Source: Candidatus Omnitrophota bacterium (GTDB taxonomy: Bacteria; Omnitrophota; Gorgyraeia; Duberdicusellales; 4484-171). From it: a stretch of 13,179 nucleotides of DNA. The notes under the pieces were generated by a model. It did no database searches and was not told the origin of the DNA. It saw nothing but the letters and a program-made list of their open reading frames with translations. Within the stretch, counting starts at the first letter, position 1. Each line of letters starts with the position of its first letter. Positions 1-7,939 of the stretch are shown here, piece by piece. Made by a program: the position numbers and the translations under genes. Location: positions 1 to 13,179 of the forward strand of contig JAQUOR010000025.1 of the NCBI GenBank assembly GCA_028717025.1. The letters are read 5' to 3'.

Positions 1-1930
1 GCTCCTGTCTTAATTGTTTCTCCGCGTCAACCACGTCGCGGTTCACGCGTTTTAGACACTGCACTATTTTTGTCTTTAAGTTTTCGCTGATAATGCGTGC
101 GGTAAGCATTTCGCGCAGCACCTGGATACTCATTCTAAAATACCGCACGATTTCTCCTTCGTCAACTGAGCAGAATTTATCCAGATTGTAGAAATTAGTT
201 CCTCTAAACCAGGCGCTTGCCGCATCCGATAGGTGAAAGTAGAATTTTTTGCTGAAAGGGTATACTCTGAATTTACGCTCTTCCCTGTGGATGTCTTTTA
301 AGAAATTATTTAAGTCTTTTTTCATCTTTTTTATATGCTTGTTCAATTTCGGTTTCTGTTCTCCTTTGCGCGGTTCGTAGGTGAGTGCCACGATGACCAG
401 AAAGAGGTCCTCTTCGCTTAAATTTTCAAGGAAACCGTTCTCGAACAATTCTCCTACCTGAAGTTCAAAGCTGTATACTTTGGAGGCGAGATCCGCTTTG
501 CCGCTTACGGTAGTATTAACAATGTACCGCAAGCTTCGCAACAGGCTGATTTTTCGTTTCAGCAATTCAACCGCATCTTTCTTCTCCCACGCTCGTGCCT
601 GGTGGAAATGAAAAGAGCGGGGATAGATGTCGTATATTTTTTCTCCCATTATTTTATAGAGGTTTATAATGGTCGCGTAGCAGGAGTTAAGCTGGCTGGT
701 TATCGGCTCGTACTGGCCGTAAATCATATTTTCCAGGCACTGGGCATCGCAGGCAGTGGGGTTTGCTTTTATGATAACGTAGCCTTCGGTATCGATGCCG
801 CGCCGTCCCGCTCGGCCTGCCATCTGATAGAGGTCGCGCACTTTTAAATACGCATAGTAATGCCCGTAGAATTTACTCACCGTATCAAAGACTACTGTTT
901 TTGCCGGCATATTTATCCCTAAAGCAAATGTTTCGGTGGTAAAGATAAGTTTTATAAGGCCGGTGGTAAAAAGCTGTTCGATGATTTCCTTTAAGGTAGG
1001 CAGCAGCCCCGCATGGTGATAGGCTATGCCGCGCTTAATCAGCGGCAGGAGAAATTCCACGTGGCTTGAGGCAAGATTAAATTTTGCTACGAGTTGGTGA
1101 AAAAGTTTTGTCATCCGTTCTTTTTCTTCCGGCGTTAAAAAATCAGAAAAGGATACTTCCTGCGCCAATTCTTCGCAACGCCTGCGGGAAAAAGAAAAAT
1201 AGAGGCAAGGGTAGGTGCTTCTCTTCTTAACGTAATCGATAAGGGTATTCATACGGTTATGTTTCATGTGCGTATAGACTTCAGGATTGGCTCCTTGCCG
1301 GGAGTCCCGACGTAAATATCCCGATTTTTTTAAATCAGCGAAAGTGTTGAAAAATTCATTGTTGCATTGAAAGAGAAAATGCAGGGGAACGGGGCGGTTT
1401 TTTTCTATGACTGCTTTTAAGGGAAAGGCATGTACTTTTTGCAGCCAGTCTACGAATTGTTCGATATTGGGTATGGTTGCGGAAAGTGCAAGCATCTTCA
1501 TGGTCGCCGGTAAAAGGATAATCGCTTCTTCCCAGACAGTACCGCGCTCAATGTCGTCGAGGTAATGGATTTCATCAAAAATGACCCATTCCCTGTTTTT
1601 AAATTCATCAGGATTGACTAAAATGGCGTTACGAAATATTTCGGTAGTCATAATGAGGATTGGTGCGTCTCTGTTGATGCTTACATCTCCGGTTAAGATG
1701 CCCGTACTTTGAGGGTATTTTCGGCAAAAGTCCCGGTATTTTTGATTAGAGAGGGCTTTGATGGGTGCGGTATAGATGACACCTTTATTATTTTTAATGC
1801 AATCTTCGATAATATATTCTGCAATCAAGGTTTTACCCGCGCCGGTAGGGGCGCTGACAATGATAGAGTGATTGCTGCGGGCATAATGGATTGCTTCTTC
1901 CTGGAATTTATCTAATTGAAAGTCAGTCAT
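1..1930 (-). CDS. Ski2/Mtr4-like DExH-box RNA helicase with DSHCT domain (3' end cut by window edge)
   Basis: This frame is open from an ATG at 1930 down to the window edge, giving about 643 residues. Superfamily 2 helicase motifs appear in order: Walker A APTGAGKT (27-34), motif II DEIH (119-122), SAT (150-152), motif V around TTETFALGIN (331-340) and motif VI QMAGRAGRRG (369-378). The last ~150 residues match the DSHCT pattern of Ski2/Mtr4 helicases, with a GELFENG stretch, a WFRG motif and RDVVDAE near the cut, so little sequence is missing. Family members unwind RNA 3'-5' and feed degradation or processing; bacterial members such as HelY are poorly characterised. A stop lies 30 bases upstream in frame, so the ATG at 1930 is the only good start, although its ribosome site (AAAGTG) is weak. 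The gene is divergent from the efflux operon and probably unrelated to it in function. The family is confident; the RNA target is unknown. Confidence 0.93.
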   Translation of the reverse strand, partial: MTDFQLDKFQEEAIHYARSNHSIIVSAPTGAGKTLIAEYIIEDCIKNNKGVIYTAPIKALSNQKYRDFCRKYPQSTGILTGDVSINRDAPILIMTTEIFRNAILVNPDEFKNREWVIFDEIHYLDDIERGTVWEEAIILLPATMKMLALSATIPNIEQFVDWLQKVHAFPLKAVIEKNRPVPLHFLFQCNNEFFNTFADLKKSGYLRRDSRQGANPEVYTHMKHNRMNTLIDYVKKRSTYPCLYFSFSRRRCEELAQEVSFSDFLTPEEKERMTKLFHQLVAKFNLASSHVEFLLPLIKRGIAYHHAGLLPTLKEIIEQLFTTGLIKLIFTTETFALGINMPAKTVVFDTVSKFYGHYYAYLKVRDLYQMAGRAGRRGIDTEGYVIIKANPTACDAQCLENMIYGQYEPITSQLNSCYATIINLYKIMGEKIYDIYPRSFHFHQARAWEKKDAVELLKRKISLLRSLRYIVNTTVSGKADLASKVYSFELQVGELFENGFLENLSEEDLFLVIVALTYEPRKGEQKPKLNKHIKKMKKDLNNFLKDIHREERKFRVYPFSKKFYFHLSDAASAWFRGTNFYNLDKFCSVDEGEIVRYFRMSIQVLREMLTARIISENLKTKIVQCLKRVNRDVVDAEKQLRQE

Positions 1931-2009
1931 ATAACACTTTAAAATGATTAATGATTATAGAGATTAAAAAAATCGCTGGAATCTTTTTCTAAGCACTGTA
2001 ATCTTTATT

Positions 2010-2018
2010 ATTATACCA
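2010..2018 (-). promoter_or_regulatory. Extended -10 promoter for the helicase gene
   Basis: On the minus strand a perfect TATAAT (2015 down to 2010) is preceded by TGG, giving the TGn extended -10 form. The -35 position (about 2033-2038, CTGCGG) is poor, as is usual for extended -10 promoters. Transcription would start near 2003, leaving a leader of about 70 bases before the ATG. A second TATAAT on the same strand (1959-1954) has neither a -35 nor a TGn and is less likely. Confidence 0.4.
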
Positions 2019-2093
2019 GAAAACCTTTATAGCCGCAGAGAAAAAGAGCAGGGCATCAGTCGCGCGCGGCTTTAAGCGAGCCTAAAAAATACC

Positions 2094-2121
2094 TTGACAA
2101 ATAATTATAGCGTGCTATATT
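2094..2121 (+). promoter_or_regulatory. Sigma70-type promoter of the tetR-efflux operon
   Basis: A consensus -35 TTGACA (2094-2099) is followed after 16 bases by TATATT (2116-2121). The expected start is near 2128-2130, about 33 bases before the tetR ATG. No comparable promoter is visible before the three overlapping downstream genes, so this one probably drives the whole operon. The spacer and -10 are covered by inverted repeats, consistent with repression by the first gene product. Confidence 0.7.
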
Positions 2122-2147
2122 TTTATAGCAAACTCTAAAATTTAGAG
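2106..2147. promoter_or_regulatory. Inverted repeats, candidate TetR operators
   Basis: Two kinds of perfect dyad overlap or follow the operon promoter. TATAGC-GT-GCTATA (2106-2119) straddles the spacer and -10, and a third half-site TATAGC (2124-2129) makes a second inverted pair with the middle one. CTCTAAA-A-TTTAGAG (2133-2147) lies just after the predicted start and before the ribosome site. TetR-family dimers commonly bind 14-20 base dyads placed like this and repress their own gene. Which dyad is the true operator cannot be decided from sequence. Confidence 0.55.
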
Positions 2148-2161
2148 AGGAGAAGGCAGCA

Positions 2162-2833
2162 ATGGTAATAAATGAATATTCATTACGCGAGACTAAACAC
2201 GCCAAAACCAAGATCGCAATAGCGAACGTTTTTATGAAGCGTTTGGAGAAGACCCGGTTTGACGATATCTCCATCCGTCAGATATGTAAAAGCGTTGAGA
2301 TCTCAGAAGGCACCTTCTTTAATTATTTTCCGGAAAAAATCGATATTATTAATTATTATATGCATCTTATGTTCCTTAAAATTGTCTTTAAGGCCCGCAA
2401 AGATGCCCCGCAGGGAGGATATATACCTTTAATCAATGCTTTTTTCGCGCATTTAGCTGAGTTGTTAAGGTATAACAATATTGTCTATCAACTGATTTCT
2501 CTTCTTATCGTTCAGCAGGAAATGCCTAAGACCGCAGTTATATCGAATCTGGAAAGACAGATTTTTTTCCCCGGTTACAAAGGTATCGAAAATATCCAGC
2601 CTATGCTCGTCGATGATTTTTTAAGAGAGTGCCTGACAGGAGCCGTTAATAACCATGAACTTCCCAAAAATATTAAAATTGATGATATACTGGTGTCTTT
2701 GATAACGATACTGAGCGGAACTTTGTTGGCAGTTAAATTTTCAGCCGTTAAAGACAGATCATACCACTATATGCGTCAGCTGCGGCTTCTCTGGGATGGT
2801 TTAGGGGCAAAATGGACAACGAGAGAGAGATGA
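2162..2833 (+). CDS. TetR/AcrR-family transcriptional regulator
   Basis: This 223-residue protein has an N-terminal TetR DNA-binding domain. Residues 12-60 hold the three-helix bundle with the recognition region IRQICKSVEISEGTFFNYF (38-56), the hallmark of the family. The remainder is a helical ligand/dimerisation domain without a recognisable subtype. The start is supported by a good AGGAG (2148-2152) 9 bases before the ATG. The stop overlaps a start codon of the TolC-like gene (ATGA, 2830-2833), implying translational coupling. As first gene of an efflux operon with dyads in its own promoter, it most likely acts as an autorepressor relieved by a small molecule. The ligand is unknown and activation cannot be ruled out. 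Confidence 0.92.
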   Translation: MVINEYSLRETKHAKTKIAIANVFMKRLEKTRFDDISIRQICKSVEISEGTFFNYFPEKIDIINYYMHLMFLKIVFKARKDAPQGGYIPLINAFFAHLAELLRYNNIVYQLISLLIVQQEMPKTAVISNLERQIFFPGYKGIENIQPMLVDDFLRECLTGAVNNHELPKNIKIDDILVSLITILSGTLLAVKFSAVKDRSYHYMRQLRLLWDGLGAKWTTRER

Positions 2834-4164
2834 AAAAGCAAATCGCCTTTATTATAAACGTAAGTATTGCCGCAGTATTTACCTTTACCGTTATTTTTTC
2901 CGGCCATGCGCAAGATCCCGTTTTACAGATAAGCCTTGATGAAACTATCAAGCGGGCCTTAGAGAGCAGTGAAGAGTTGAAAATAAAAGAAAACGAGGTC
3001 AGTAAAACCCAAGGAGTCTATAGAGAGGTACGCTCAGGCATGTTACCCCATATAAGTGGACAATCGTTCTGGGCGAACAATATCGAATCTACCCGTGAAT
3101 CGGGGCTTAAAGACTATTATGAATCGTTCGGAGTAAGCGCAACGCAGGTCGTCTGGTCATTTGGCAAGGTCATGCACGCGGTCAATTCTGCTAAGAGAGC
3201 GGTAGAGGCAAGTAAGTTTAACCGGCAAGCCGGGGAGCAGGAAATCATTTATACCGCGAAGTTAAGTTATTATAGCAGTTTACTTGCTAAAAACGCGCTA
3301 TCGATAACTGAGAAATCATACGCGAATGCTCTTGAGAATAAAAAATTACTGGGACAACGCTCGTACGGTGGACGAAGCCCTAAGTACGAGATCATCAGAA
3401 TGAATGCGGAGGTGGCGGCCAGAGTCCCTACCGTCAATGAGGCTCGCACTCAGTTTGACGCGACGCTGGAAACCTTAAAGAAGGTTATCGATGTAAGTTC
3501 CGAGCGTAACGTCGAGCTCGTCGGAAATTTTCAGGAAAAATATGAGAAGTTTAATTACGAACAGTTGGTAGATGCAATGCATACGTACGAGCCGTCTTTA
3601 AAAAGCCTTGGCAAAATCATTGAATCCACCGAATCAAAAGTAAAAAGTAAGTTTGCCGCTTTCTTTCCCACGGTGTCTGCGTTTACTTCCTGGAGCTACT
3701 TCGGTGGTTCGGATGTACATTCAGCGTTAACCGGTAATGACGTTGATCTCTCTTCATTCGTCGGCCTTAAGGTTGATATACCTATCTGGGAAGGAGGAGC
3801 GACCCAAGCGCAGCTGAGCCAATCCAAGGCAGACAGAGAAATCGCAATTCTTAGGAAAAAACAGGTCGAAAAGGAACTTCTCTTAGAGCTTAAAAAAGCT
3901 TTCCTGGAATATGAACAATACAAAGAAAATCTTAAGGCGAACATCGAAGCCGTCGATCTGGCTGAGGAATCGTTTAAGCAGACGCAGGAGATGTTTGCTT
4001 CGGGTCAGGTGACGTTAACCGACTTAAACGATGCGGAGCTTCTTCTCACCAATCAGAGGCTCAATAAAGAGATGACGTTATTTTATATCAATATGACTCT
4101 GGCAAAAATAGAAAAGTTGATCGCAGGACAATACGATGAAAAAGATATCAATAAAAAATCTTGA
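2830..4164 (+). CDS. TolC-like outer-membrane efflux channel (OEP family)
   Basis: The product is 444 residues from ATG 2830, or 450 from the in-frame ATG at 2812, which has AGGGG just upstream. I prefer 2830 because it gives a classical signal peptide (MKK, hydrophobic core, cleavage after GHA near residue 24) and an ATGA overlap with the regulator. The mature protein shows the two-repeat plan of the outer-membrane efflux family: long charged helices, a KYEIIRMNAEVA-type helix in repeat one, then a beta segment VDIPIWEGGATQAQL and a closing helical stretch with GQVTLTDLNDAELLL in repeat two. TolC-type trimers form a beta-barrel in the outer membrane and an alpha-helical tunnel in the periplasm. 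Its position before adaptor and permease genes indicates it is the exit duct of this pump. The gene overlaps the adaptor gene by 29 bases. Confidence 0.92.
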   Translation: MKKQIAFIINVSIAAVFTFTVIFSGHAQDPVLQISLDETIKRALESSEELKIKENEVSKTQGVYREVRSGMLPHISGQSFWANNIESTRESGLKDYYESFGVSATQVVWSFGKVMHAVNSAKRAVEASKFNRQAGEQEIIYTAKLSYYSSLLAKNALSITEKSYANALENKKLLGQRSYGGRSPKYEIIRMNAEVAARVPTVNEARTQFDATLETLKKVIDVSSERNVELVGNFQEKYEKFNYEQLVDAMHTYEPSLKSLGKIIESTESKVKSKFAAFFPTVSAFTSWSYFGGSDVHSALTGNDVDLSSFVGLKVDIPIWEGGATQAQLSQSKADREIAILRKKQVEKELLLELKKAFLEYEQYKENLKANIEAVDLAEESFKQTQEMFASGQVTLTDLNDAELLLTNQRLNKEMTLFYINMTLAKIEKLIAGQYDEKDINKKS

Positions 4165-4855
4165 TTTAAGAACGAGAATATACGCGGTAATATTCATTTT
4201 TTTCGTTCTCTCTGTATTTATAAGGATTACGCTTGTATGGATCGATCGTAACCGTGCGATTGTCAGTTTTACTTCCCAGTGGAGTAAGTACGGTAAGCCG
4301 GTCATCGTCGAAGAAATCAAAGAGAAAGATATCCCTGTATATACGAAATTTACCATAAGAATTATCTCAGATACGCTGGCTACCGGTTTTGTAACCGCAG
4401 ATATCAAAGATAAGCTTAAAGAAGGTCAAGAAGTTTATTCCGCGGACAGGGGTATTACCCTTGGGACAATTTCTTATATGGGCCAGGAATTGGATATGGA
4501 CACCGGAATGTTCCCTCTCAAGATAACATTTAACGCTCCCGTTGCTGCATTGGGCTCTACGTCGGTAGTTTTCGCGCGCACCCAAACGTTACAGAAGGTA
4601 TTGGTGGTATCGAACAACCTGCTTGATATTTCCGGGGATGAGTATTATCTGTGGAAAATAGATAAGGGAAGAGCGAAAAGAACACGGGTCAGGGTCGGCT
4701 TAAGTAACGGCTACGGAGCGGTTATCAGCGAAGGAATTAACTCGGGCGATTTAATCGTTTCGAGCGGCCGCAGCATGTTGTCGGAAAACGATAACGTGCA
4801 TATTATTTCTGATCCAGCGGTGAAGCGCATCGATATCAAAGGCAGGAGACTATGA
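4136..4855 (+). CDS. Short RND periplasmic adaptor (membrane fusion protein), apparently lacking lipoyl and hairpin domains
   Basis: This protein has 239 residues, against roughly 350-400 for typical RND adaptors. Residues 16-36 form one membrane anchor. Residues 55-70 (PVIVEEIKEKDIPVYT) resemble the first membrane-proximal strand. Residues 80-150 resemble the beta-barrel domain, including KLKEGQEVYS, GTIS and MDTGMFPLKI. Residues 155-225 resemble the membrane-proximal domain, with VVSNNLL, KRTRVRVG, ISEGINSGDLIVSSG and LSENDNVHI. Between the first strand and the barrel I see neither the coiled-coil hairpin nor the two lipoyl halves that normally grip TolC. The frame is open, AGGA (4125-4128) sits 7 bases before the ATG, and the stop overlaps the permease start (ATGATAG), so it looks like a functional gene. 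The domain assignment is by eye. A full-length partner encoded elsewhere is possible. Confidence 0.8.
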   Translation: MKKISIKNLDLRTRIYAVIFIFFVLSVFIRITLVWIDRNRAIVSFTSQWSKYGKPVIVEEIKEKDIPVYTKFTIRIISDTLATGFVTADIKDKLKEGQEVYSADRGITLGTISYMGQELDMDTGMFPLKITFNAPVAALGSTSVVFARTQTLQKVLVVSNNLLDISGDEYYLWKIDKGRAKRTRVRVGLSNGYGAVISEGINSGDLIVSSGRSMLSENDNVHIISDPAVKRIDIKGRRL

Positions 4856-7800
4856 TAGAATTTTTTGTAAAACACCGTATTACTACTATCATGTTCGTCT
4901 TGGTGTTTGTGGTATTGGGCATATTCAGTTATAGCAATCTACTGGTTGAGAAAATGCCCAAGACCGATTTACCCATCGTGACGGTATCGGTGCTCTATCC
5001 GGGCGCTACTCCCCTGGAAGTCGAAACCCTGGTAGTTAAAAAAATCGAAGACGCGGTTTCCGAGATATCCGAGATCAAAAAGATAAAAAGCCGGTCATAC
5101 GAAAGTCTGGGATATATTTCAATTGAGTTTTTAGTCTCATCAAACGTCAATTCCAAGTCCATAGAGGTAAAAGATAAAGTCGACGCGATACTTAATGATC
5201 TTCCGGATTCAATAGAAAAACCCGTAATCGAGAAATTCGATCCTCTGATCGTGCCGGTGGTGGATCTGGTGCTTTCCAGCGACACGCTCGATGCCCGCGA
5301 CCTTTATGAATATGCGGATAAGACCTTAAAGACGAAAATTGCTTCCATTTCCGGAGTTGCCAAAGTCGATCTTTATGGCGGAAAAAAACGCCAGATCAAT
5401 GTGTGGCTGGATCCCATGCTTATGAAACAGCATTATATCAGTATCGGGGAAGTGATTGGTGCCGTGAAGGCCAAGAATCTAAATGTTCCCGCAGGCGCGC
5501 TAGAAAAAGGTTTTAATTCCCTGGGGGTCAGGTTTACCGGAGAATTTGAAAGTATCGATGAGATCGCGCAGGCAAAGCTGGTTTCATCGGATGGTTCCAG
5601 CTTCCTGCTTAAGGATATCGCGGTCATCGAAGATAGTTATGAAAAGATCAAGTCGATCGCGCGGTATAACGGCAGAGAGGTGGTCGGGCTTTCCATTAAC
5701 AAGGCCTCGGATGGCAACGGCGTCTCTATCGCCAAACAGATGAATCTTCGGTTGGATAGTTTTAGGAAGATCCTGCCGAAAGGGATGAACCTTGTTATAG
5801 CGACGGATACTACCACATTTATTGTCAATGAGACCATTGATACTATATGGAGTATCTTCATCGGTCTTTTACTTACTGCCGCGATTCTATATTTATTCGT
5901 GGGAAGATGGGATATTGCTTTTATCGCCTGTATCATTATTCCGACCTCGATTGTTTCAACGATGTTCCCGATGTGGGCCTCGAAGTTCTCGATCAATATG
6001 CTGACATTGCTTGCTATTGCCTCCGTCCTGGGAACGCTGATCTCAAACGCTATCGTCATTATTGAGAACGTGCTCGTGCATCTTGACCGCCACGGTAATC
6101 CGGAAAAGGCCGCGATCGAAGGTACCAAAGAAGTGTTCATTCCTATTCTTGCCGCTACCGGCACCAACCTGGTTGTTTTTATGCCGCTCTCCATGATGGG
6201 AGGTATCGTCGGGATAATTTTGCAGTCTTTCGGCCTAACGGTGGTCTATGCTACGCTTTTTTCCGTACTGGCCTCGTTTGCCCTGACGCCTATGCTGTGC
6301 GCCGCAATACTTAAGCCAAAAACAGAGAAGAAATCAGAGGCAAAAAAGCACATTTTTCTTTTAGATACACTATTCGCTCCGCTGCGCTGGATGCGGTCAG
6401 GCATCGATACGAGCATGGAGTTCTTGAAGAAAGAATGTAAGTATGTCTTTGATTCTACGTTTCGTTATCCCAAAACGACCATTATTGTCGTTGTCCTGGT
6501 ATTTTTGGGATCATTGATGTTGGTTCCTTTTATTGAGAATGATTTTAACCCGAAATCCGACGAGGATCAGTTCACCATCAACCTGGTCTTGCCGCAAGGC
6601 TCTACTATAGAACGGACGCTGGAAACCTGTAAAATTGTGGAGGCGTATCTAGAAAAAATCCCGGAGAAAAAGTCATACCTGACCAATATCGGAGAAAACG
6701 GGGTAGAAAATGCCAGGATTACCTTTGACCTGGTGCCGCTGAAGAAACGCAAAAGATCAGACCTCCAGATCATGGACGAGCTGACGAAATTTACCGCGAC
6801 GATTCCCGGTGTAGAGATCAGCTATACCCGGGGTATTTCCGCTGAAGCGGGCAGCGGAGATGTCTCCATAAATCTCTACGGTATCGACTATGACACCATG
6901 ATCAGGCTTTCACAGCAGATGAAAGATACAATGCAGCGCAGCGGCTATTTCCAGAGTGTTATTTTGTCCTACAAATATCCCCGCGATGAGATCCGGATGA
7001 AGCCGTTGCAGGAGAAACTGATCGAATACGGGGTCACTGCCGCATCTGTCGGATCAAGTTTCCGGTGGTCGGTGTATGGGGAAGATTCTAATACCTATAA
7101 GGAAAAAGGAGAAGAATACAAGATCAATATCGAATTGACTGACGCCTACGCGCAGGACTTCGATGATATAAAAGTAATGTCCGTACTTTCGCGCAAAGGT
7201 CTTATTCCTTTGGATGAGCTCGGTGTGTTAACCATCGATAAATCCCTTCCCACGATCCGCCACCGCGATAGGGCGCGGATTATCCAGCTCGACGGTTTCC
7301 TGGGTAAAAGCTCACTGGGTATCGTTAAGGGTGTATTGAATAAGCAATTTAAGGCGATACACTTTCCCGAAGGGTACGGGTATCGTTACGTAGGCAATTC
7401 CGAGTATATGGATGAAACTAACCAAGAACTTGGCAAAGCCTTCATTCTGGCGGTTATCCTTACCTTTATGCTTTTGTGCGCCCTGATGGACTCGCTGGTA
7501 GCATACCCTTGGGCGATCATGACTACAGTGTTTACTTCCATTGCCGGGATGATTTGGGGGTTGTTCTTCCTGAATTCTTCCATTAATGTCGCGTCATTAA
7601 TGGGTGTTGTTATGCTGGTGGGGATGGTAGTGAATAACGCCATTCTGCTTTTGGATTATGCCTTGATGAAAATGAAAGAAGGTGTGCCGGTCAAGGAAGC
7701 GCTCTGGCTGGGGGCTTCGGAGAAATTCCGGGCGATCATCATGACTTCCGTTGCGATCATTTTAGGCGTGCTGCCGCAGTTGTGGGCGATTTCAGACGTA

Positions 7801-7917
7801 AAGCGGTCTTTGGGCGCTGTAATGACCGGCGGGATGCTTGCCTCAATTTTGTTTACGTTTATTCTTGTTCCGGTTGTCTTCTGGTACTTAAACCGCTTAG
7901 AAAAAAAGTTTTTCTAG
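4852..7917 (+). CDS. RND-family efflux permease (AcrB-like) with altered proton-relay residues
   Basis: The product has 1021 residues, the normal length for AcrB/MexB-type permeases. TM1 is about 10-30, the first periplasmic porter region 31-327, TM2-TM6 about 328-483, TM7 541-560, the second porter region 561-860 and TM8-TM12 about 862-1012. Family signatures include YPGATPLEVE (49-58), IVIIENV in TM4 and MTSVAIILGVLPQ in TM11. In TM4 the Asp-Asp pair of AcrB (D407/D408) is replaced by Ser398-Asn399; in TM10 the Lys (K940) position is Asn928. The TM11 Thr (T965) and TM4 Glu (E405) are kept. Such pumps export drugs, detergents or metals by proton exchange, so the energy source here is in question. 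The start overlaps the adaptor stop, with GGCAGGAG just upstream. The substrate cannot be told from sequence. Confidence 0.93.
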   Translation: MIEFFVKHRITTIMFVLVFVVLGIFSYSNLLVEKMPKTDLPIVTVSVLYPGATPLEVETLVVKKIEDAVSEISEIKKIKSRSYESLGYISIEFLVSSNVNSKSIEVKDKVDAILNDLPDSIEKPVIEKFDPLIVPVVDLVLSSDTLDARDLYEYADKTLKTKIASISGVAKVDLYGGKKRQINVWLDPMLMKQHYISIGEVIGAVKAKNLNVPAGALEKGFNSLGVRFTGEFESIDEIAQAKLVSSDGSSFLLKDIAVIEDSYEKIKSIARYNGREVVGLSINKASDGNGVSIAKQMNLRLDSFRKILPKGMNLVIATDTTTFIVNETIDTIWSIFIGLLLTAAILYLFVGRWDIAFIACIIIPTSIVSTMFPMWASKFSINMLTLLAIASVLGTLISNAIVIIENVLVHLDRHGNPEKAAIEGTKEVFIPILAATGTNLVVFMPLSMMGGIVGIILQSFGLTVVYATLFSVLASFALTPMLCAAILKPKTEKKSEAKKHIFLLDTLFAPLRWMRSGIDTSMEFLKKECKYVFDSTFRYPKTTIIVVVLVFLGSLMLVPFIENDFNPKSDEDQFTINLVLPQGSTIERTLETCKIVEAYLEKIPEKKSYLTNIGENGVENARITFDLVPLKKRKRSDLQIMDELTKFTATIPGVEISYTRGISAEAGSGDVSINLYGIDYDTMIRLSQQMKDTMQRSGYFQSVILSYKYPRDEIRMKPLQEKLIEYGVTAASVGSSFRWSVYGEDSNTYKEKGEEYKINIELTDAYAQDFDDIKVMSVLSRKGLIPLDELGVLTIDKSLPTIRHRDRARIIQLDGFLGKSSLGIVKGVLNKQFKAIHFPEGYGYRYVGNSEYMDETNQELGKAFILAVILTFMLLCALMDSLVAYPWAIMTTVFTSIAGMIWGLFFLNSSINVASLMGVVMLVGMVVNNAILLLDYALMKMKEGVPVKEALWLGASEKFRAIIMTSVAIILGVLPQLWAISDVKRSLGAVMTGGMLASILFTFILVPVVFWYLNRLEKKFF

Positions 7918-7939
7918 AAAATATTCAACACTATAAAAC

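Noticed and set aside
5637..6194. 185-residue minus-strand open frame inside the permease gene
   Set aside because: It is a complementary-strand shadow of a strongly coding RND gene; its sequence has no recognisable domain.
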